A stretch of DNA of 64,000 nt, from assembly GCF_900187605.1 (NCBI RefSeq), contig NZ_FYEA01000006.1:186001-250000 (forward strand), given 5' to 3'. Origin of the DNA: Pseudomonas sp. Irchel 3H7 (GTDB lineage Bacteria; Pseudomonadota; Gammaproteobacteria; Pseudomonadales; Pseudomonadaceae). This document shows, one piece after another, positions 1 through 8,928 of this stretch (the first letter of the stretch is position 1; every line of letters starts with the position of its first letter). The position numbers and the translations under genes are program-made. Below the pieces are notes generated by a model. It did not search any database, was not told where the DNA came from, and was given only the letters and a program-made list of their open reading frames with translations.

Positions 1-537
1 GCCGATCGCCAGCGTCTCGAAAAACTGCGCCCGACTCTGCAAAAGCACGCCGCCGCGCAGAACATGGACTGGCTGAATCTGGCCGCACTGGCGTTCAAGG
101 AATCACGCCTGCAACCCAACGCCCGTAGCGGCAGCGGCCCGACGGGGCTGATGCAGATCACGCCTTCCGCCGCTCAGCGAGTCGGCGTGAGCAATATTCA
201 GAATCTCGATGCGAATGTGCAGGCCGGCGCCAAGTACCTGGCGATGATTCGCCGCAAGTTTTTCAACAGCCCCAAACTCAACGAGCGCGAGCGCATGGCC
301 TTCACCCTCGCGGCCTACAACATTGGCCCCGAGCGCGTGCAGGGCATGCGCGCCGAGGCCCGGCGGCGCGGGCTGAATCCCAACCAGTGGTTCTTCCAGG
401 TCGAGCGCATTGCCATGGAGCAGGTAGGAATGGGGCCGGTCAGCTATGTTAATAGCGTGAACAAGTATTACTTGGCGTTCGACCGGGAGCGGGAGTCGTT
501 GGAGCCCGGGGCGCAAAAAGTCGTCTCACGGAAATGA
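1..537 (+). CDS. Lytic murein transglycosylase, MltF-like (5' truncated by window edge)
   Basis: The reading frame is open from base 1, so the window holds only the C-terminal catalytic part (178 codons) of a longer gene. It contains the family-1 lytic transglycosylase signature: the catalytic glutamate in 'AFKESRLQP', then 'GPTGLMQITP' and 'AAYNIGP'. Enzymes of this kind cleave the MurNAc-GlcNAc bond of peptidoglycan with formation of 1,6-anhydro-MurNAc at the outer membrane or in the periplasm. MltF proteins usually carry an N-terminal solute-binding-like domain, which would lie outside the window; MltF is therefore an inference from the spacing and tail, and another Slt-type enzyme is possible. 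Confidence 0.8.
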   Translation, partial: ADRQRLEKLRPTLQKHAAAQNMDWLNLAALAFKESRLQPNARSGSGPTGLMQITPSAAQRVGVSNIQNLDANVQAGAKYLAMIRRKFFNSPKLNERERMAFTLAAYNIGPERVQGMRAEARRRGLNPNQWFFQVERIAMEQVGMGPVSYVNSVNKYYLAFDRERESLEPGAQKVVSRK

Positions 538-649
538 TCTAATAAACTGATTGTTATGGCGGAATATTTGCGCTTTTAACATGAATTTTACTGATTAATA
601 TAGCGGCCAACCAACACACACAACTTCTCGCAAAAACAAGGAATGCCCC

Positions 650-1084
650 ATGAGCTCTCTGATCAACAAAGTATTGTTCACCCGCGCCGGCTACGGTCTG
701 ACCATCCTGCGCATTGCGGTCGGCGTAATCTTCGCTGCGCACGGCTCGCAAAAACTCTTCGGTCTGTTCGGTGGGTATGGTCTGGCAGGCACCGCGCAGT
801 ACATGGACAGCATTGGCCTGCACCCGGGCTACCTGATGGCCACATTGGCGGGCGGTACTGAGTTCTTCGCCGGCCTGGCCTTGATCATCGGCCTGCTGGT
901 GCGTCCGGCGGCGTTGGGCCTGACCTTCCTGTCGCTGGTGGCGATCTTCACCGTACACATCAGCAACGGTCTGTTTATGGCCAACAACGGTTACGAGTTC
1001 GCCCTGGCCCTGCTCGGTGGCAGCCTCGCCGTCCTGATCGAAGGCGCCGGCAAGCTCTCGGTGGACCGCGCCATCGCCGGCTAA
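650..1084 (+). CDS. DoxX family membrane protein
   Basis: The protein has 144 residues and four hydrophobic segments. The DoxX pattern is visible: 'RIAVGVIFAAHGSQKLFG' near the N-terminus, then 'ATLAGGTEFFAGLALIIG' and 'RPAALGLTFLSLVAIFTVH'. The start ATG has AAGGA about seven bases upstream. DoxX proteins sit in the inner membrane; members have been tied to quinone or thiol redox functions, but the role of this one is not known. The gene is monocistronic and closed by a strong terminator 21 bases after the stop. Confidence 0.9.
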   Translation: MSSLINKVLFTRAGYGLTILRIAVGVIFAAHGSQKLFGLFGGYGLAGTAQYMDSIGLHPGYLMATLAGGTEFFAGLALIIGLLVRPAALGLTFLSLVAIFTVHISNGLFMANNGYEFALALLGGSLAVLIEGAGKLSVDRAIAG

Positions 1085-1104
1085 GCGCTCTGGCTCAAGG
1101 AATA

Positions 1105-1130
1105 GGCCCGCATTGTGCGGGCCTTTTTTT
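1105..1130 (+). terminator. Rho-independent terminator after doxX-like gene
   Basis: An 8-bp G+C-rich perfect stem (GGCCCGCA / TGCGGGCC) with a 3-base loop is followed by seven T residues. It ends the transcript of the DoxX gene. Confidence 0.9.
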
Positions 1131-1333
1131 GTTGCGGCTGATTCTTGACACTGATCGGTCACGTTCTCTAGGATGTTGCCCATGCGCCGATTTAAACAGC
1201 TACTTGCGGGGCGCCAGGTGACTTCAACAGTTGCCGTCAGAAGCCGGAACAGGGCTTCGAAATACCGCTAAAGCGCTGGTTCGGTGTTGCCTCTCACCTG
1301 CCATGCAGACTTTTGAGGCAGAGACACGACACG

Positions 1334-1642
1334 ATGAATGCACTACGCCCTCCAGCACGTCCCGCGCCGATCACGGCACATATCACCCAGCGCAACCCGA
1401 AAATTCTCCTTGGCGGCAAACATCAGCCGACGCTGTTGCGTTATCTCGATGGCTGGCCACGTCGCAGCGGCGGTCCTGCCGCGTTCCTGATCCAGTTCGT
1501 TGAAGACGGCGAGTCGCTGGCGCGTTTTGCCAGTGACAGCTTTGATCTGGCGGTGATTCAAGCGCCGAGCGTTGAGGATGCGCCGGAGATGATCAAGCAA
1601 CTGACCCGCGTTGCGCGGCATGGCTTGATCACCCGACGCTGA
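1334..1642 (+). CDS. Hypothetical protein, small conserved Pseudomonas type
   Basis: About 102 residues are encoded from the ATG at 1334; a TTG seven codons upstream would extend it. The protein is basic at its N-terminus ('RPPARPAPITAHITQRNPK') and otherwise looks globular, without signal peptide or membrane segment. It lies convergent with the greB remnant and is separated from it by only a few bases. I recognise no domain. The codon use resembles the core genes on its left, so it probably belongs to the resident chromosome rather than to the island. Confidence 0.6.
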   Translation: MNALRPPARPAPITAHITQRNPKILLGGKHQPTLLRYLDGWPRRSGGPAAFLIQFVEDGESLARFASDSFDLAVIQAPSVEDAPEMIKQLTRVARHGLITRR

Positions 1643-1648
1643 TACGCT

Positions 1649-1980
1649 TTACGGATAGTCGATAGCGACGATGTAAACGAACTGTTCACCCGTCGGCGTC
1701 TGCACCCGGACTTCTGCATCCAGCGCCTTGCCGATCAAGGCGCGGGCCAGTGGCGAGTCGATGCTGATCAGGCCCAGTTTCAGATCCAGTTCATCCGGGC
1801 CGACGATGCGGTAGCGCGATTGCTTGCCGTTTTCGTCTTCGATGGTTACCCAAGCGCCGAAGTAGACCTTGTTCGGATCGCTGGGTTTTTCGCTGACGAC
1901 TTTCAATGCTTCCAGGCGTTTGGTGAGAAAGCGTACGCGACTGTCGATCTCGCGCAGCATCTTCTTGCCATAGGTGTATT
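1649..1980 (-). pseudogene. greB: greB, transcript cleavage factor, 5' half missing
   Basis: Read on the minus strand, the sequence encodes 'YTYGKKMLREIDSRVRF' and onward to a complete GreB C-terminal FKBP-like domain. GreB normally has about 158 residues; only about 110 are present. The codon just before the remnant is TAA (1979-1981), which straddles the break, so nothing reads in from the right. What is lost is the N-terminal coiled coil that carries the acidic tip (the 'GDRSENAEY' region) entering the RNA polymerase secondary channel. A product started at the internal Met (base 1960, 103 codons) would lack the cleavage-stimulating residues. The break coincides with the left edge of the recombinase element. 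Confidence 0.85.
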
Positions 1981-2143
1981 AGCACCCCTCCCACAAACAT
2001 ACTATTTCACATCTTCTCCCTTCATCTGAGGGGTAGATTTCAGTCATTCCCATCGGCTAAGGTGTCCTTAGATCCGCATAATCAGTACTAGATACTATGT
2101 CAGACCCCGAGTCAGACTAAGTGATGAGGGGAGGAGAAGGGAG

Positions 2144-3514
2144 GTGTCATACGCGACCAAGGTGAAGGTGAGTTACCGGAATGACGATACGGGGCGTGAA
2201 GTCCAGCTACCTGGTTTGCTGACCGAGGGTGGCATCCTCATCTCGCACCTTCGGTACTTGGCGAGTGAGCTGCCCAAAAGCGAGTCTTGGCGCGAGAGGA
2301 GCGTGTTCGCGACGAAGCTGCTGATCCAATACATCGATGCCCATCAGTCACGATTTGAGGATACGAGGGCTTTGCTGCACGCGTTTGCTCAATCCTTAGA
2401 ATTCGGAACGATCAACACCGAGACCCTGGAAGACCCGAGTGGCCTGTACTGGATGCCCAGAAAGCCTGACGACTTCCGCACGTTGATGTTCCACCTGAAC
2501 AAATACACCGACTGGCTTGCTGAGCGCCCTGAGTACCATACGAGGCGCGCGAATCCGTTTCGCAAGGCCTCTGGTGCGGAGGAGCGGATGAACTGGTGCG
2601 CGTACTACAACAAGGAGGCGCATGTATTTCTGTCGCACCTGAGTGATCCGGACGAGGCCAAGAGTGGGAATGAGCAGGTTCGGAGTGTGCGTACCAACTG
2701 GACACCCAAAACCAGTGGCCGCATAACGAAGAGGTTTCCCGAGAAAGAAATACACAACCTAATGGTGAATGGCTGGGTACGTCGGTGCGAAGATCCGACG
2801 GCCGCCAAGCACGACTTCATTGACTACAAGGGGCGCGCACTCACATTGCTGATGCATTACGGCGGCGTAAGGAAAAGTGAGGCGTTCCAGCTTTACCTGT
2901 CCGACATCATCGTAGATAGAAAGCGGGGAGAGGCGGTAGTCAGGATCTATCATCCTTCATTCGGTGCGTCACCTGACAAAAAATATAGTACCCGTCGAGA
3001 GTATTTGGCTCGTCAGTTCCGCCTGAAACCGAGAACTGATTATCCTAGATCGAAAGCGCTGCATGCTGGCTGGAAAGCCCCGCTATTGGACAATCCAGAA
3101 AACTACTTTCAGGTGCAGTTTTCACCTGTATCAATGGCGAAAGAATTTTTACTGACATTTGAACTGTACCTTGCGAAGCAGAGAGTCGATCCACCGAGGC
3201 ACGCTGGCCATCCTTATGCATTTACAAATAGCGAAGGTCAGCCTGAAACTCTGAAGAATTTTTCCAGACAGCACAAGAATGCGGTAAATCGTATAGGTTT
3301 GGAGCACGAAAAATATTTGGGAACTACTGAGCATGGACATAGGCATGCTTACGGGTTTCGATTGCGTGGCTTCGGTTTAAGTCAGCTGGAAATTCAAAAG
3401 GCGATGCACCATAAAAGTCCTGATTCATGTCTGGTTTATTTGGAACAGACTGATGAGGAGCTGCGGGAAAGCTTCGAACATGCTGAAAAAACGGCTAACA
3501 CTAATTCGAATTAA
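2144..3514 (+). CDS. gmtY: Gamma-mobile-trio recombinase GmtY (tyrosine recombinase)
   Basis: This is a 456-residue protein with a C-terminal tyrosine-recombinase catalytic domain. Visible active-site residues are Arg243 in 'GGVRKSE', the H-x-x-R-H box 'HGHRH' at 397-401, His422/423 in 'MHHKSP' and the nucleophile Tyr432 in 'VYLEQT'. The GTG start is chosen because a purine-rich Shine-Dalgarno stretch (GGGGAGGAG) precedes it by about seven bases. The gene begins about 160 bases inside the island edge and is followed after 40 bases by gmtZ. Size, order and partners identify it as the first gene of the trio; a solitary integrase is less likely given the two co-directional partners. Confidence 0.88.
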   Translation: MSYATKVKVSYRNDDTGREVQLPGLLTEGGILISHLRYLASELPKSESWRERSVFATKLLIQYIDAHQSRFEDTRALLHAFAQSLEFGTINTETLEDPSGLYWMPRKPDDFRTLMFHLNKYTDWLAERPEYHTRRANPFRKASGAEERMNWCAYYNKEAHVFLSHLSDPDEAKSGNEQVRSVRTNWTPKTSGRITKRFPEKEIHNLMVNGWVRRCEDPTAAKHDFIDYKGRALTLLMHYGGVRKSEAFQLYLSDIIVDRKRGEAVVRIYHPSFGASPDKKYSTRREYLARQFRLKPRTDYPRSKALHAGWKAPLLDNPENYFQVQFSPVSMAKEFLLTFELYLAKQRVDPPRHAGHPYAFTNSEGQPETLKNFSRQHKNAVNRIGLEHEKYLGTTEHGHRHAYGFRLRGFGLSQLEIQKAMHHKSPDSCLVYLEQTDEELRESFEHAEKTANTNSN

Positions 3515-3554
3515 AAAAATTCTAAAATAATAAATATTTGCTTGTGGGGGGGTT

Positions 3555-6500
3555 ATGACAAGGGAAATTAAAAAATTCCTGAACTATGCAGAGGCTTCAA
3601 AAGTTGTTGCTGGAATGGAAGTTACATCCTATCAGGACTACTTGGCACGGTATAAAAGCTTTCCCGGACTACCAAGCAATCCAGCGAAAACTTATGGTGA
3701 TGAATATCTTGGGTGGGACGCTTACATTGGCGATCGTAAGCGTTACAAGACTTTTGAAGAGGCACGCGACGCTGTCATTAAATTAGGTATTAAGACATGG
3801 CCTGAGTATAAGGCGCGTTACAAAGAAGACCCTCGGCTTCCTGGAAGCCCGCATACGACCTACGCGGAGACCTACCTTGGATTTGCTGAATTCTGTGGGC
3901 AGGCGAAACCAGATCGGTACGTCACAATGGCTGAGGCATCACAAGCTGCTGTGAAACTCACACTCCAAAGCCGAACTGACTACAAGGCGCGCTATTACCA
4001 AGATCCATTGCTACCAGGCGATCCACCGACGTACTACTCTGACGCGTGGCAGGGGTGGGCGTTTTTCCTCAAGGTCGATAACACTCCGAAAACGGGTAAG
4101 GGAAAATACGAGACTTACGAGGAATTTGTTGAGGCGGTGCGTCATCTAAAAATTACAGGACAAGTTGATTACAAGGCTCGCTACAAAGAGGATCCGAAGC
4201 TGCCAGCTAATCCTCATTCGGTCTATAAGAAAGATTGGGTGAGTTGGCCTGAAGCTTTCGGGGTTAGTCCTTATCTGAAACGCTGTGAAAGCTGGCAAGA
4301 AGCCAAGATTATCGCTGCGCCGTATCGATTCGCCACCAGTACGGAATATCAGGAAGGTTGCTCTGTTGATGAGCGGTTACCTAAGTATCCAGGTAAAAGA
4401 TATAAGGATTTTCCTGGGTGGATTACCTTCCTGCTGCCTGATAATTACTACAGCTTGGCTGATGTCAAATGTGCAGTGAAAATCATCAACTTAAAGAGCA
4501 GTGTTGGTTACAGGAATGCTCGCAAAAAATTTCCGCAGTTACCTGCTCATCCCGACAGAATGTTTGCTGATGAATGGGTCGACTGGTACGACCTGTGCAA
4601 TATCCCGCGTCCGTACAGTTACGAGGAACTTCAAGAACTTGTGATTTCGCACGGCTGTACGATTATCAAGGATTATCGGGAGCTTATGGCAAAGCTCAAA
4701 GACCCGAGGATGCCTAGTAGTCCTGAAGAGGTCTACGCGCAGTGGAAAAACTGGCATGTCTTTTTGGATAAGCCGGAGCCCTACACATTAGATTTTATCC
4801 AAGGATATGGCGTTGGCTGGATTCCAAGCATCCAGCATTTTTTAAGAACCCAGAGAGGTAGGCCAGGAAAGGAGACTAACTTATGCCGATTTATTCGCCA
4901 CTTCATCGAAGCGTACGAATTGGGTAGGACTCCTCGTGAGTTTCTGACGAGAAAAACTACTGATATCAAGCCATTTCGAGAGTTAATCGAGAACCAGACA
5001 AGCAGGCAAATCGGTCGGAATATCTTGTTGACCGTCAACTCCTTCTTGAATGAGATCTTGAAGAGTGAGCTGACTATTGAAGATGAGGACACCGGTGAGC
5101 TGGTCAGGGTAGAAGGTGCGAGCAATCCACTTGCAACGCTGCAGTACAAAGGTGACGGGACACCGGGCCCAAGTGAGTCGACGAAGCCTGCACTCGCGTT
5201 TCAGTACGTTAACGCGATGAAAAAATGGATGGCGCCCGATGATGCCAAGAGCTTTTCTGATTTGGCGGCGCTCCATCAGTTCGATGCTGACTACTTTGAG
5301 GTCGATGAAAGCCTGATCGATCGAACCGACCCAGATTGTGTGTTCAAGACACAAGGTGACAAATTTCTTCTGTGGTACCCCGGCTATTGGATGCACGCCT
5401 ATGCGCTGGTTTCCATTCCTGCGCGCGGTCGTCAGATCGCCTATAACGACTCTGGGGAAGCTGATGAATTCATTCCTGATATCCAAGACGACAAAGTCGT
5501 TTGGGTTAAGAACATGAACCCATTGGCTCAGCGCAAAAATCAACGGGGCTTCATCAAGCTTTGTGACGATGGTGGTTGGGGAATGCGTTTTACCTCCAAC
5601 AAGACTGGTTTCATGGGGAAGGGGTATGACGTTCCCTGGATTCCGGAGGAGCTAGTCCATTGGATGATCAAACTTCGAAAATGGCAGGAGAAATACAATC
5701 CAATCGAGCGGCCTATGCCATGGCTGGAATGCAAACGAACTCATCTCAATGAGGAGCAGCTCAAGCGGAAGGGGAAAAACTGCTTTCTGTTCAGGTCGTT
5801 TAGAGAGGAGGAACCACCTGCGTACTCGGCACGCCTAGCTGAACGCTTGGCGGCGGCATTGTATTTTACCCAGCCTAAAAAGATGACTTTGGCGACTTTC
5901 GCGCTTGGGGGGAGCCACAGCACGTTGTCCCGTTACGACTCCAAGTACACCCCGCATAGTATGCGTGTAAGCCTGATCACTGCTTACGTGATGGAGTTTG
6001 GTCTCCCGATTGAAATCATCATGAAGCTCGCCGGCCATGCTTCAGTAATCATGAGTATTTGCTACGTCAAGGTTGGTGCAGCAGTGTTGCGGCGGCGAAT
6101 GGACGAGGGGCATAAGTTGGCGCTTCGGGAGCAGGTCTATGCTGCGCAAGACATGCTTGAGCAAAACAGAGCAGACGAGCTGGCACACACGCTGGTGGCT
6201 AATAGTGAGCAAGCGCTACAAGCATTGGTGGCCGGGAATGTCGGTAGCACATTGGTGCGTGATTACGGATTGTGTCCATATGGAGCATCACGTTGCGAGG
6301 ATGGGGGCTCTCCAATCGGTGCAACACAGGTCTGGAGTCCGGTACCAGCGGGCTACTTGGGTATGCAGAATTGCACTCGCTGCCGGCACTTCGTCACTGG
6401 GCCGATGTTTCTTGGCGGGTTGCTTTCACTGTGGAATGAAATCTCCCTTCGTCTTACTTTTCTGTCAGAACAGTATCTCGATTTTGAGAAAGAGATCAGT

Positions 6501-7148
6501 GACTTTCATTCGAAAATTGCCGGGTTGGATGAACTTGAATTCGACATGGAGAAAATGGGCGGTATCTTCGACGCCAGCAGCCGCGATCGAATCGAGCTTG
6601 AGAAGAACAAACTGGAGTCCGAGGCGGAGCAGGTTGCCAAGAAGATGGACATGTTCCTGTGTGACATGCAGTCGCTGACCAAGCAGATTAACGACTGCAA
6701 AGCGCTGATTGCTGAGCAGGGCAGCGACAACGATGATGAGGTACGGCTTGTTGTGCATGACCAAAATGAAATCATGGTTGAAATTGAGCAAACGTCGTTG
6801 TTTCAGCAACTGAACGAAGTATGTGTCAACGCGAGTATTTTTCAGTCGGCTTCAGCTGATTTTGCGACGCCTCGCCGCTCTCAGATGTTTGACAACATGG
6901 CTCTTCTCAACCGAATTCGGCCGTCACTCTGCAGCTTGAGTGAAAAGGAACAGTTGGTTGTAGGAAACCAGGCTGCGAAATTTTTACTGCAGCGTTTGAA
7001 AACTTGGGATCGTGTTGATCAAGTTGTTACGGGGCAGATTTTGCTGGAGGACTTGAGTGATGATGAAAGAATCTCGCAAGCCGACTTCATTGAAGTGCTT
7101 GCTGTGAAGACGCCGCAATTGCTGGACGTGCGGGAGGTGATGGTATGA
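3555..7148 (+). CDS. gmtZ: Gamma-mobile-trio integrase GmtZ (repeat-bearing tyrosine recombinase)
   Basis: The 1197-residue protein begins with about seven degenerate repeats of roughly 50 residues over the first 400 positions. Each has the form 'Y..F.EA...V..L....Y..RYK.DP.LP..P...Y...W..W', which resembles the phage-integrase repeat unit. A tyrosine-recombinase catalytic domain follows: an Arg in 'PARGRQIA', His801-x-x-Arg804 in 'PHSMRVS', 'GHAS' at 827-830 and Tyr837 in 'CYVKVG'. A cysteine-rich segment ('CPYGASRC', 'NCTRCRH') and a long coiled coil lie near the C-terminus. The repeats are probably a DNA-binding array. The stop overlaps the gmtX start in ATGA, so the genes are translationally coupled. 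Confidence 0.88.
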   Translation: MTREIKKFLNYAEASKVVAGMEVTSYQDYLARYKSFPGLPSNPAKTYGDEYLGWDAYIGDRKRYKTFEEARDAVIKLGIKTWPEYKARYKEDPRLPGSPHTTYAETYLGFAEFCGQAKPDRYVTMAEASQAAVKLTLQSRTDYKARYYQDPLLPGDPPTYYSDAWQGWAFFLKVDNTPKTGKGKYETYEEFVEAVRHLKITGQVDYKARYKEDPKLPANPHSVYKKDWVSWPEAFGVSPYLKRCESWQEAKIIAAPYRFATSTEYQEGCSVDERLPKYPGKRYKDFPGWITFLLPDNYYSLADVKCAVKIINLKSSVGYRNARKKFPQLPAHPDRMFADEWVDWYDLCNIPRPYSYEELQELVISHGCTIIKDYRELMAKLKDPRMPSSPEEVYAQWKNWHVFLDKPEPYTLDFIQGYGVGWIPSIQHFLRTQRGRPGKETNLCRFIRHFIEAYELGRTPREFLTRKTTDIKPFRELIENQTSRQIGRNILLTVNSFLNEILKSELTIEDEDTGELVRVEGASNPLATLQYKGDGTPGPSESTKPALAFQYVNAMKKWMAPDDAKSFSDLAALHQFDADYFEVDESLIDRTDPDCVFKTQGDKFLLWYPGYWMHAYALVSIPARGRQIAYNDSGEADEFIPDIQDDKVVWVKNMNPLAQRKNQRGFIKLCDDGGWGMRFTSNKTGFMGKGYDVPWIPEELVHWMIKLRKWQEKYNPIERPMPWLECKRTHLNEEQLKRKGKNCFLFRSFREEEPPAYSARLAERLAAALYFTQPKKMTLATFALGGSHSTLSRYDSKYTPHSMRVSLITAYVMEFGLPIEIIMKLAGHASVIMSICYVKVGAAVLRRRMDEGHKLALREQVYAAQDMLEQNRADELAHTLVANSEQALQALVAGNVGSTLVRDYGLCPYGASRCEDGGSPIGATQVWSPVPAGYLGMQNCTRCRHFVTGPMFLGGLLSLWNEISLRLTFLSEQYLDFEKEISDFHSKIAGLDELEFDMEKMGGIFDASSRDRIELEKNKLESEAEQVAKKMDMFLCDMQSLTKQINDCKALIAEQGSDNDDEVRLVVHDQNEIMVEIEQTSLFQQLNEVCVNASIFQSASADFATPRRSQMFDNMALLNRIRPSLCSLSEKEQLVVGNQAAKFLLQRLKTWDRVDQVVTGQILLEDLSDDERISQADFIEVLAVKTPQLLDVREVMV

Positions 7149-7741
7149 CGCCAGAGGAGATCTTGGCTCACCTGAAGGAGAAGGCGCCGAGGCAGCAGGC
7201 AACGCTTGATGCCATATTTGCTGTTTGCCAAGAGCAGGTTGGGCGGGAAGTCGCTGACTTCTCATTCGCGACCATTGCTCGCTTAGGGGCAGGGCGAGGC
7301 GTGCCTAAGGTGCAAAGCATCCGTAACAAGACGGGCGAGAACTATCGGACGCTGATCAAGTGCTTCGAGGGTAGTCCGGGAGCGCGTAAACGTGTGCCTA
7401 AGTCGAAGGTTGCTGATTCATGGGTCGATGAAATCGACGATCCGAAGCTCCGACTCATGGCCAATATCACGCTCTCTAAACTGGCGGAGGCGGAACGTCT
7501 CAACCGGGAATTGATTCCTCCGGGGATGGAGATACGGATTGATGATCGGAGCGCTAGCGGTACTGAGTACAAACTCAGTCCGGTGGAGCGCCGTGCGATC
7601 GAGCATTTGATGTCCGACGATTTTCTCAACACCTGGCGTCTCAAAGTTGGCAACAGAGGGACAGTAGTCGATGAGCAAGGCAAGGTCGTGTTCAAGCCTG
7701 GGACACTGGATGCACTCACGAAGATTCTGAAGTATCTCTAA
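7145..7741 (+). CDS. gmtX: Gamma-mobile-trio protein GmtX
   Basis: This 198-residue protein overlaps the end of gmtZ by four bases. Its N-terminal part, with 'FSFATIARLGAGRGVP' and 'SIRNKTGENYRTLI', looks like a winged-helix DNA-binding segment of the kind that selects an attachment or regulatory site. The C-terminal half is charged and mostly helical. No catalytic motif is visible. In GMT elements the small third gene always accompanies the two recombinases; its biochemical role is not established. The identification rests on position and size as much as on sequence. Confidence 0.82.
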   Translation: MTPEEILAHLKEKAPRQQATLDAIFAVCQEQVGREVADFSFATIARLGAGRGVPKVQSIRNKTGENYRTLIKCFEGSPGARKRVPKSKVADSWVDEIDDPKLRLMANITLSKLAEAERLNRELIPPGMEIRIDDRSASGTEYKLSPVERRAIEHLMSDDFLNTWRLKVGNRGTVVDEQGKVVFKPGTLDALTKILKYL

Positions 7742-7921
7742 TGAGCCAAGGATGGAGCGCTTGAGCAAAGGTGAGTGCCTTGCTAATTCCCGTGACTTGG
7801 CCGAGAAGGCATCGGTAAGCGAATACTCGGGCCAGTTCAGAAAAGGGAGGCAACAGCTTCCCTTTGTTGAACGTGGTGCTTGAGAGTGGCGAGAGTCACC
7901 TCTCGCCTGACAGGTATGGAC

Positions 7922-8506
7922 TTAGATAAGCCCACGACGCCTGAGGTCTTCACGTACTTTGCGTTTAATTTTCTTGATCGGCGGATCTTCTACAACGAGA
8001 TGTTTTTTGTTGAATAGGGAAGGGAAGTGCTCCCTGGCCAATCCCTCAGGAACTGCTGCAAAGGAGCCCCACTTGAATTGCCATGACAACAGTTCGTTGC
8101 TGGTTTCGATGACATAAAGCGGCACTTCAAAGTAGGAGCGGAAGTCCGTGATCGAAAGCCTATCGTGTCCAAGTGTTGGGACTCGGACTTCGTTGCCCCG
8201 CTTGTCCCAGCCGATGAAGTAGGAGTCATACCCTATGGACATGTCGCGATAGCTTTTTAGGCGGACGTGCGATACATCGGGTTTTGGCGTTCGCATGGAG
8301 CAGATTTTTCGCATCAAGCCAGTATGGACATCGCCAATTCGATCTTCTGGAGGGCTTTCCAAGTACGATTTGAAATGCTTGTAGCTGGTGTACCCGAGCA
8401 GCTTGGCGCAATACTCAAGGTATTGGGTGTGACAGAGGTTTTCAGGTGCGTCGATGATTTCCATGGACTTGAATGCGTCCAGGATCGTTTTGGTGTTAAA
8501 CATCAT
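7922..8506 (-). CDS. Hypothetical protein, GMT cargo
   Basis: The product has 194 residues and starts at an ATG preceded by GGAG at seven bases. The N-terminal third ('LEYCAKLLGYTSYKHFKSYLE') is helical and reminds one of small helical modules found in accessory proteins, but I cannot name a family. The centre is rich in aromatic and beta-type residues; the C-terminus is a basic tail ('KKIKRKVREDLRRRG') that could bind nucleic acid. The gene is on the opposite strand to its neighbours and alone, tail to tail with the gmt operon. Confidence 0.6.
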   Translation of the reverse strand: MMFNTKTILDAFKSMEIIDAPENLCHTQYLEYCAKLLGYTSYKHFKSYLESPPEDRIGDVHTGLMRKICSMRTPKPDVSHVRLKSYRDMSIGYDSYFIGWDKRGNEVRVPTLGHDRLSITDFRSYFEVPLYVIETSNELLSWQFKWGSFAAVPEGLAREHFPSLFNKKHLVVEDPPIKKIKRKVREDLRRRGLI

Positions 8507-8928
8507 GACAAGACTCCGGTGTCATGGCCGTAAAAGCGCAATTTGTTCGCTTCGCTGAGCATGCTGCTTGCTGGGCTGGCCACGGGGAGTAGTGTGGTAA
8601 GCAAGAACAACACCGATCTTTCCCACGCAGCAGGGCGGTTCACGGCGACCTTGGAAAAGAAGATATCAGAGCCTTCGTGAGGCGTTCAACTCTTGTTTGA
8701 GCATGTTTTTCTCGGGCTACATTGAAAAGGGAGGGCTTGCCACCTTTCATTCTTCAAGCGCATCGCCCATCTCGCCGGCTCGCCCAGCGTTTGAGTGATG
8801 ATGGTGACTGCTGAACGCTCTTGAGATCTTCAGGAATTTCTGATGCTGCTGGCAGCACCCTTACTAGCCACACATTCCATGCCCCTCACGCCCTCAATCA
8901 CCGATTCGCCAGTTCAATACAGGGAGAA
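8507..8928. other. Divergent intergenic region, no gene seen
   Basis: This 422-base stretch separates the leftward 194-aa gene from the rightward nuclease gene and must carry promoters for both. An in-frame extension of the nuclease frame to 8821 exists but lacks a credible ribosome-binding site. No repeat or strong hairpin stands out. Confidence 0.5.

Noticed and set aside
554..1183. 209-codon minus-strand frame over the DoxX gene
   Set aside because: It is antisense to a clear membrane protein gene, is rich in Gln, Glu and Arg as expected for a G+C-rich shadow frame, and runs through the terminator.
3600..4750. Possible CRISPR or DNA tandem repeat in gmtZ
   Set aside because: The repetition exists at protein level only; DNA units are too different and there are no spacers.
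4983..5543. 186-codon minus-strand frame within gmtZ
   Set aside because: Shadow of the recombinase gene with no recognisable motif.
6073..6678. 201-codon frame within gmtZ
   Set aside because: Trp/Ser/Cys-rich out-of-frame translation of the gmtZ C-terminal region; no ribosome site.
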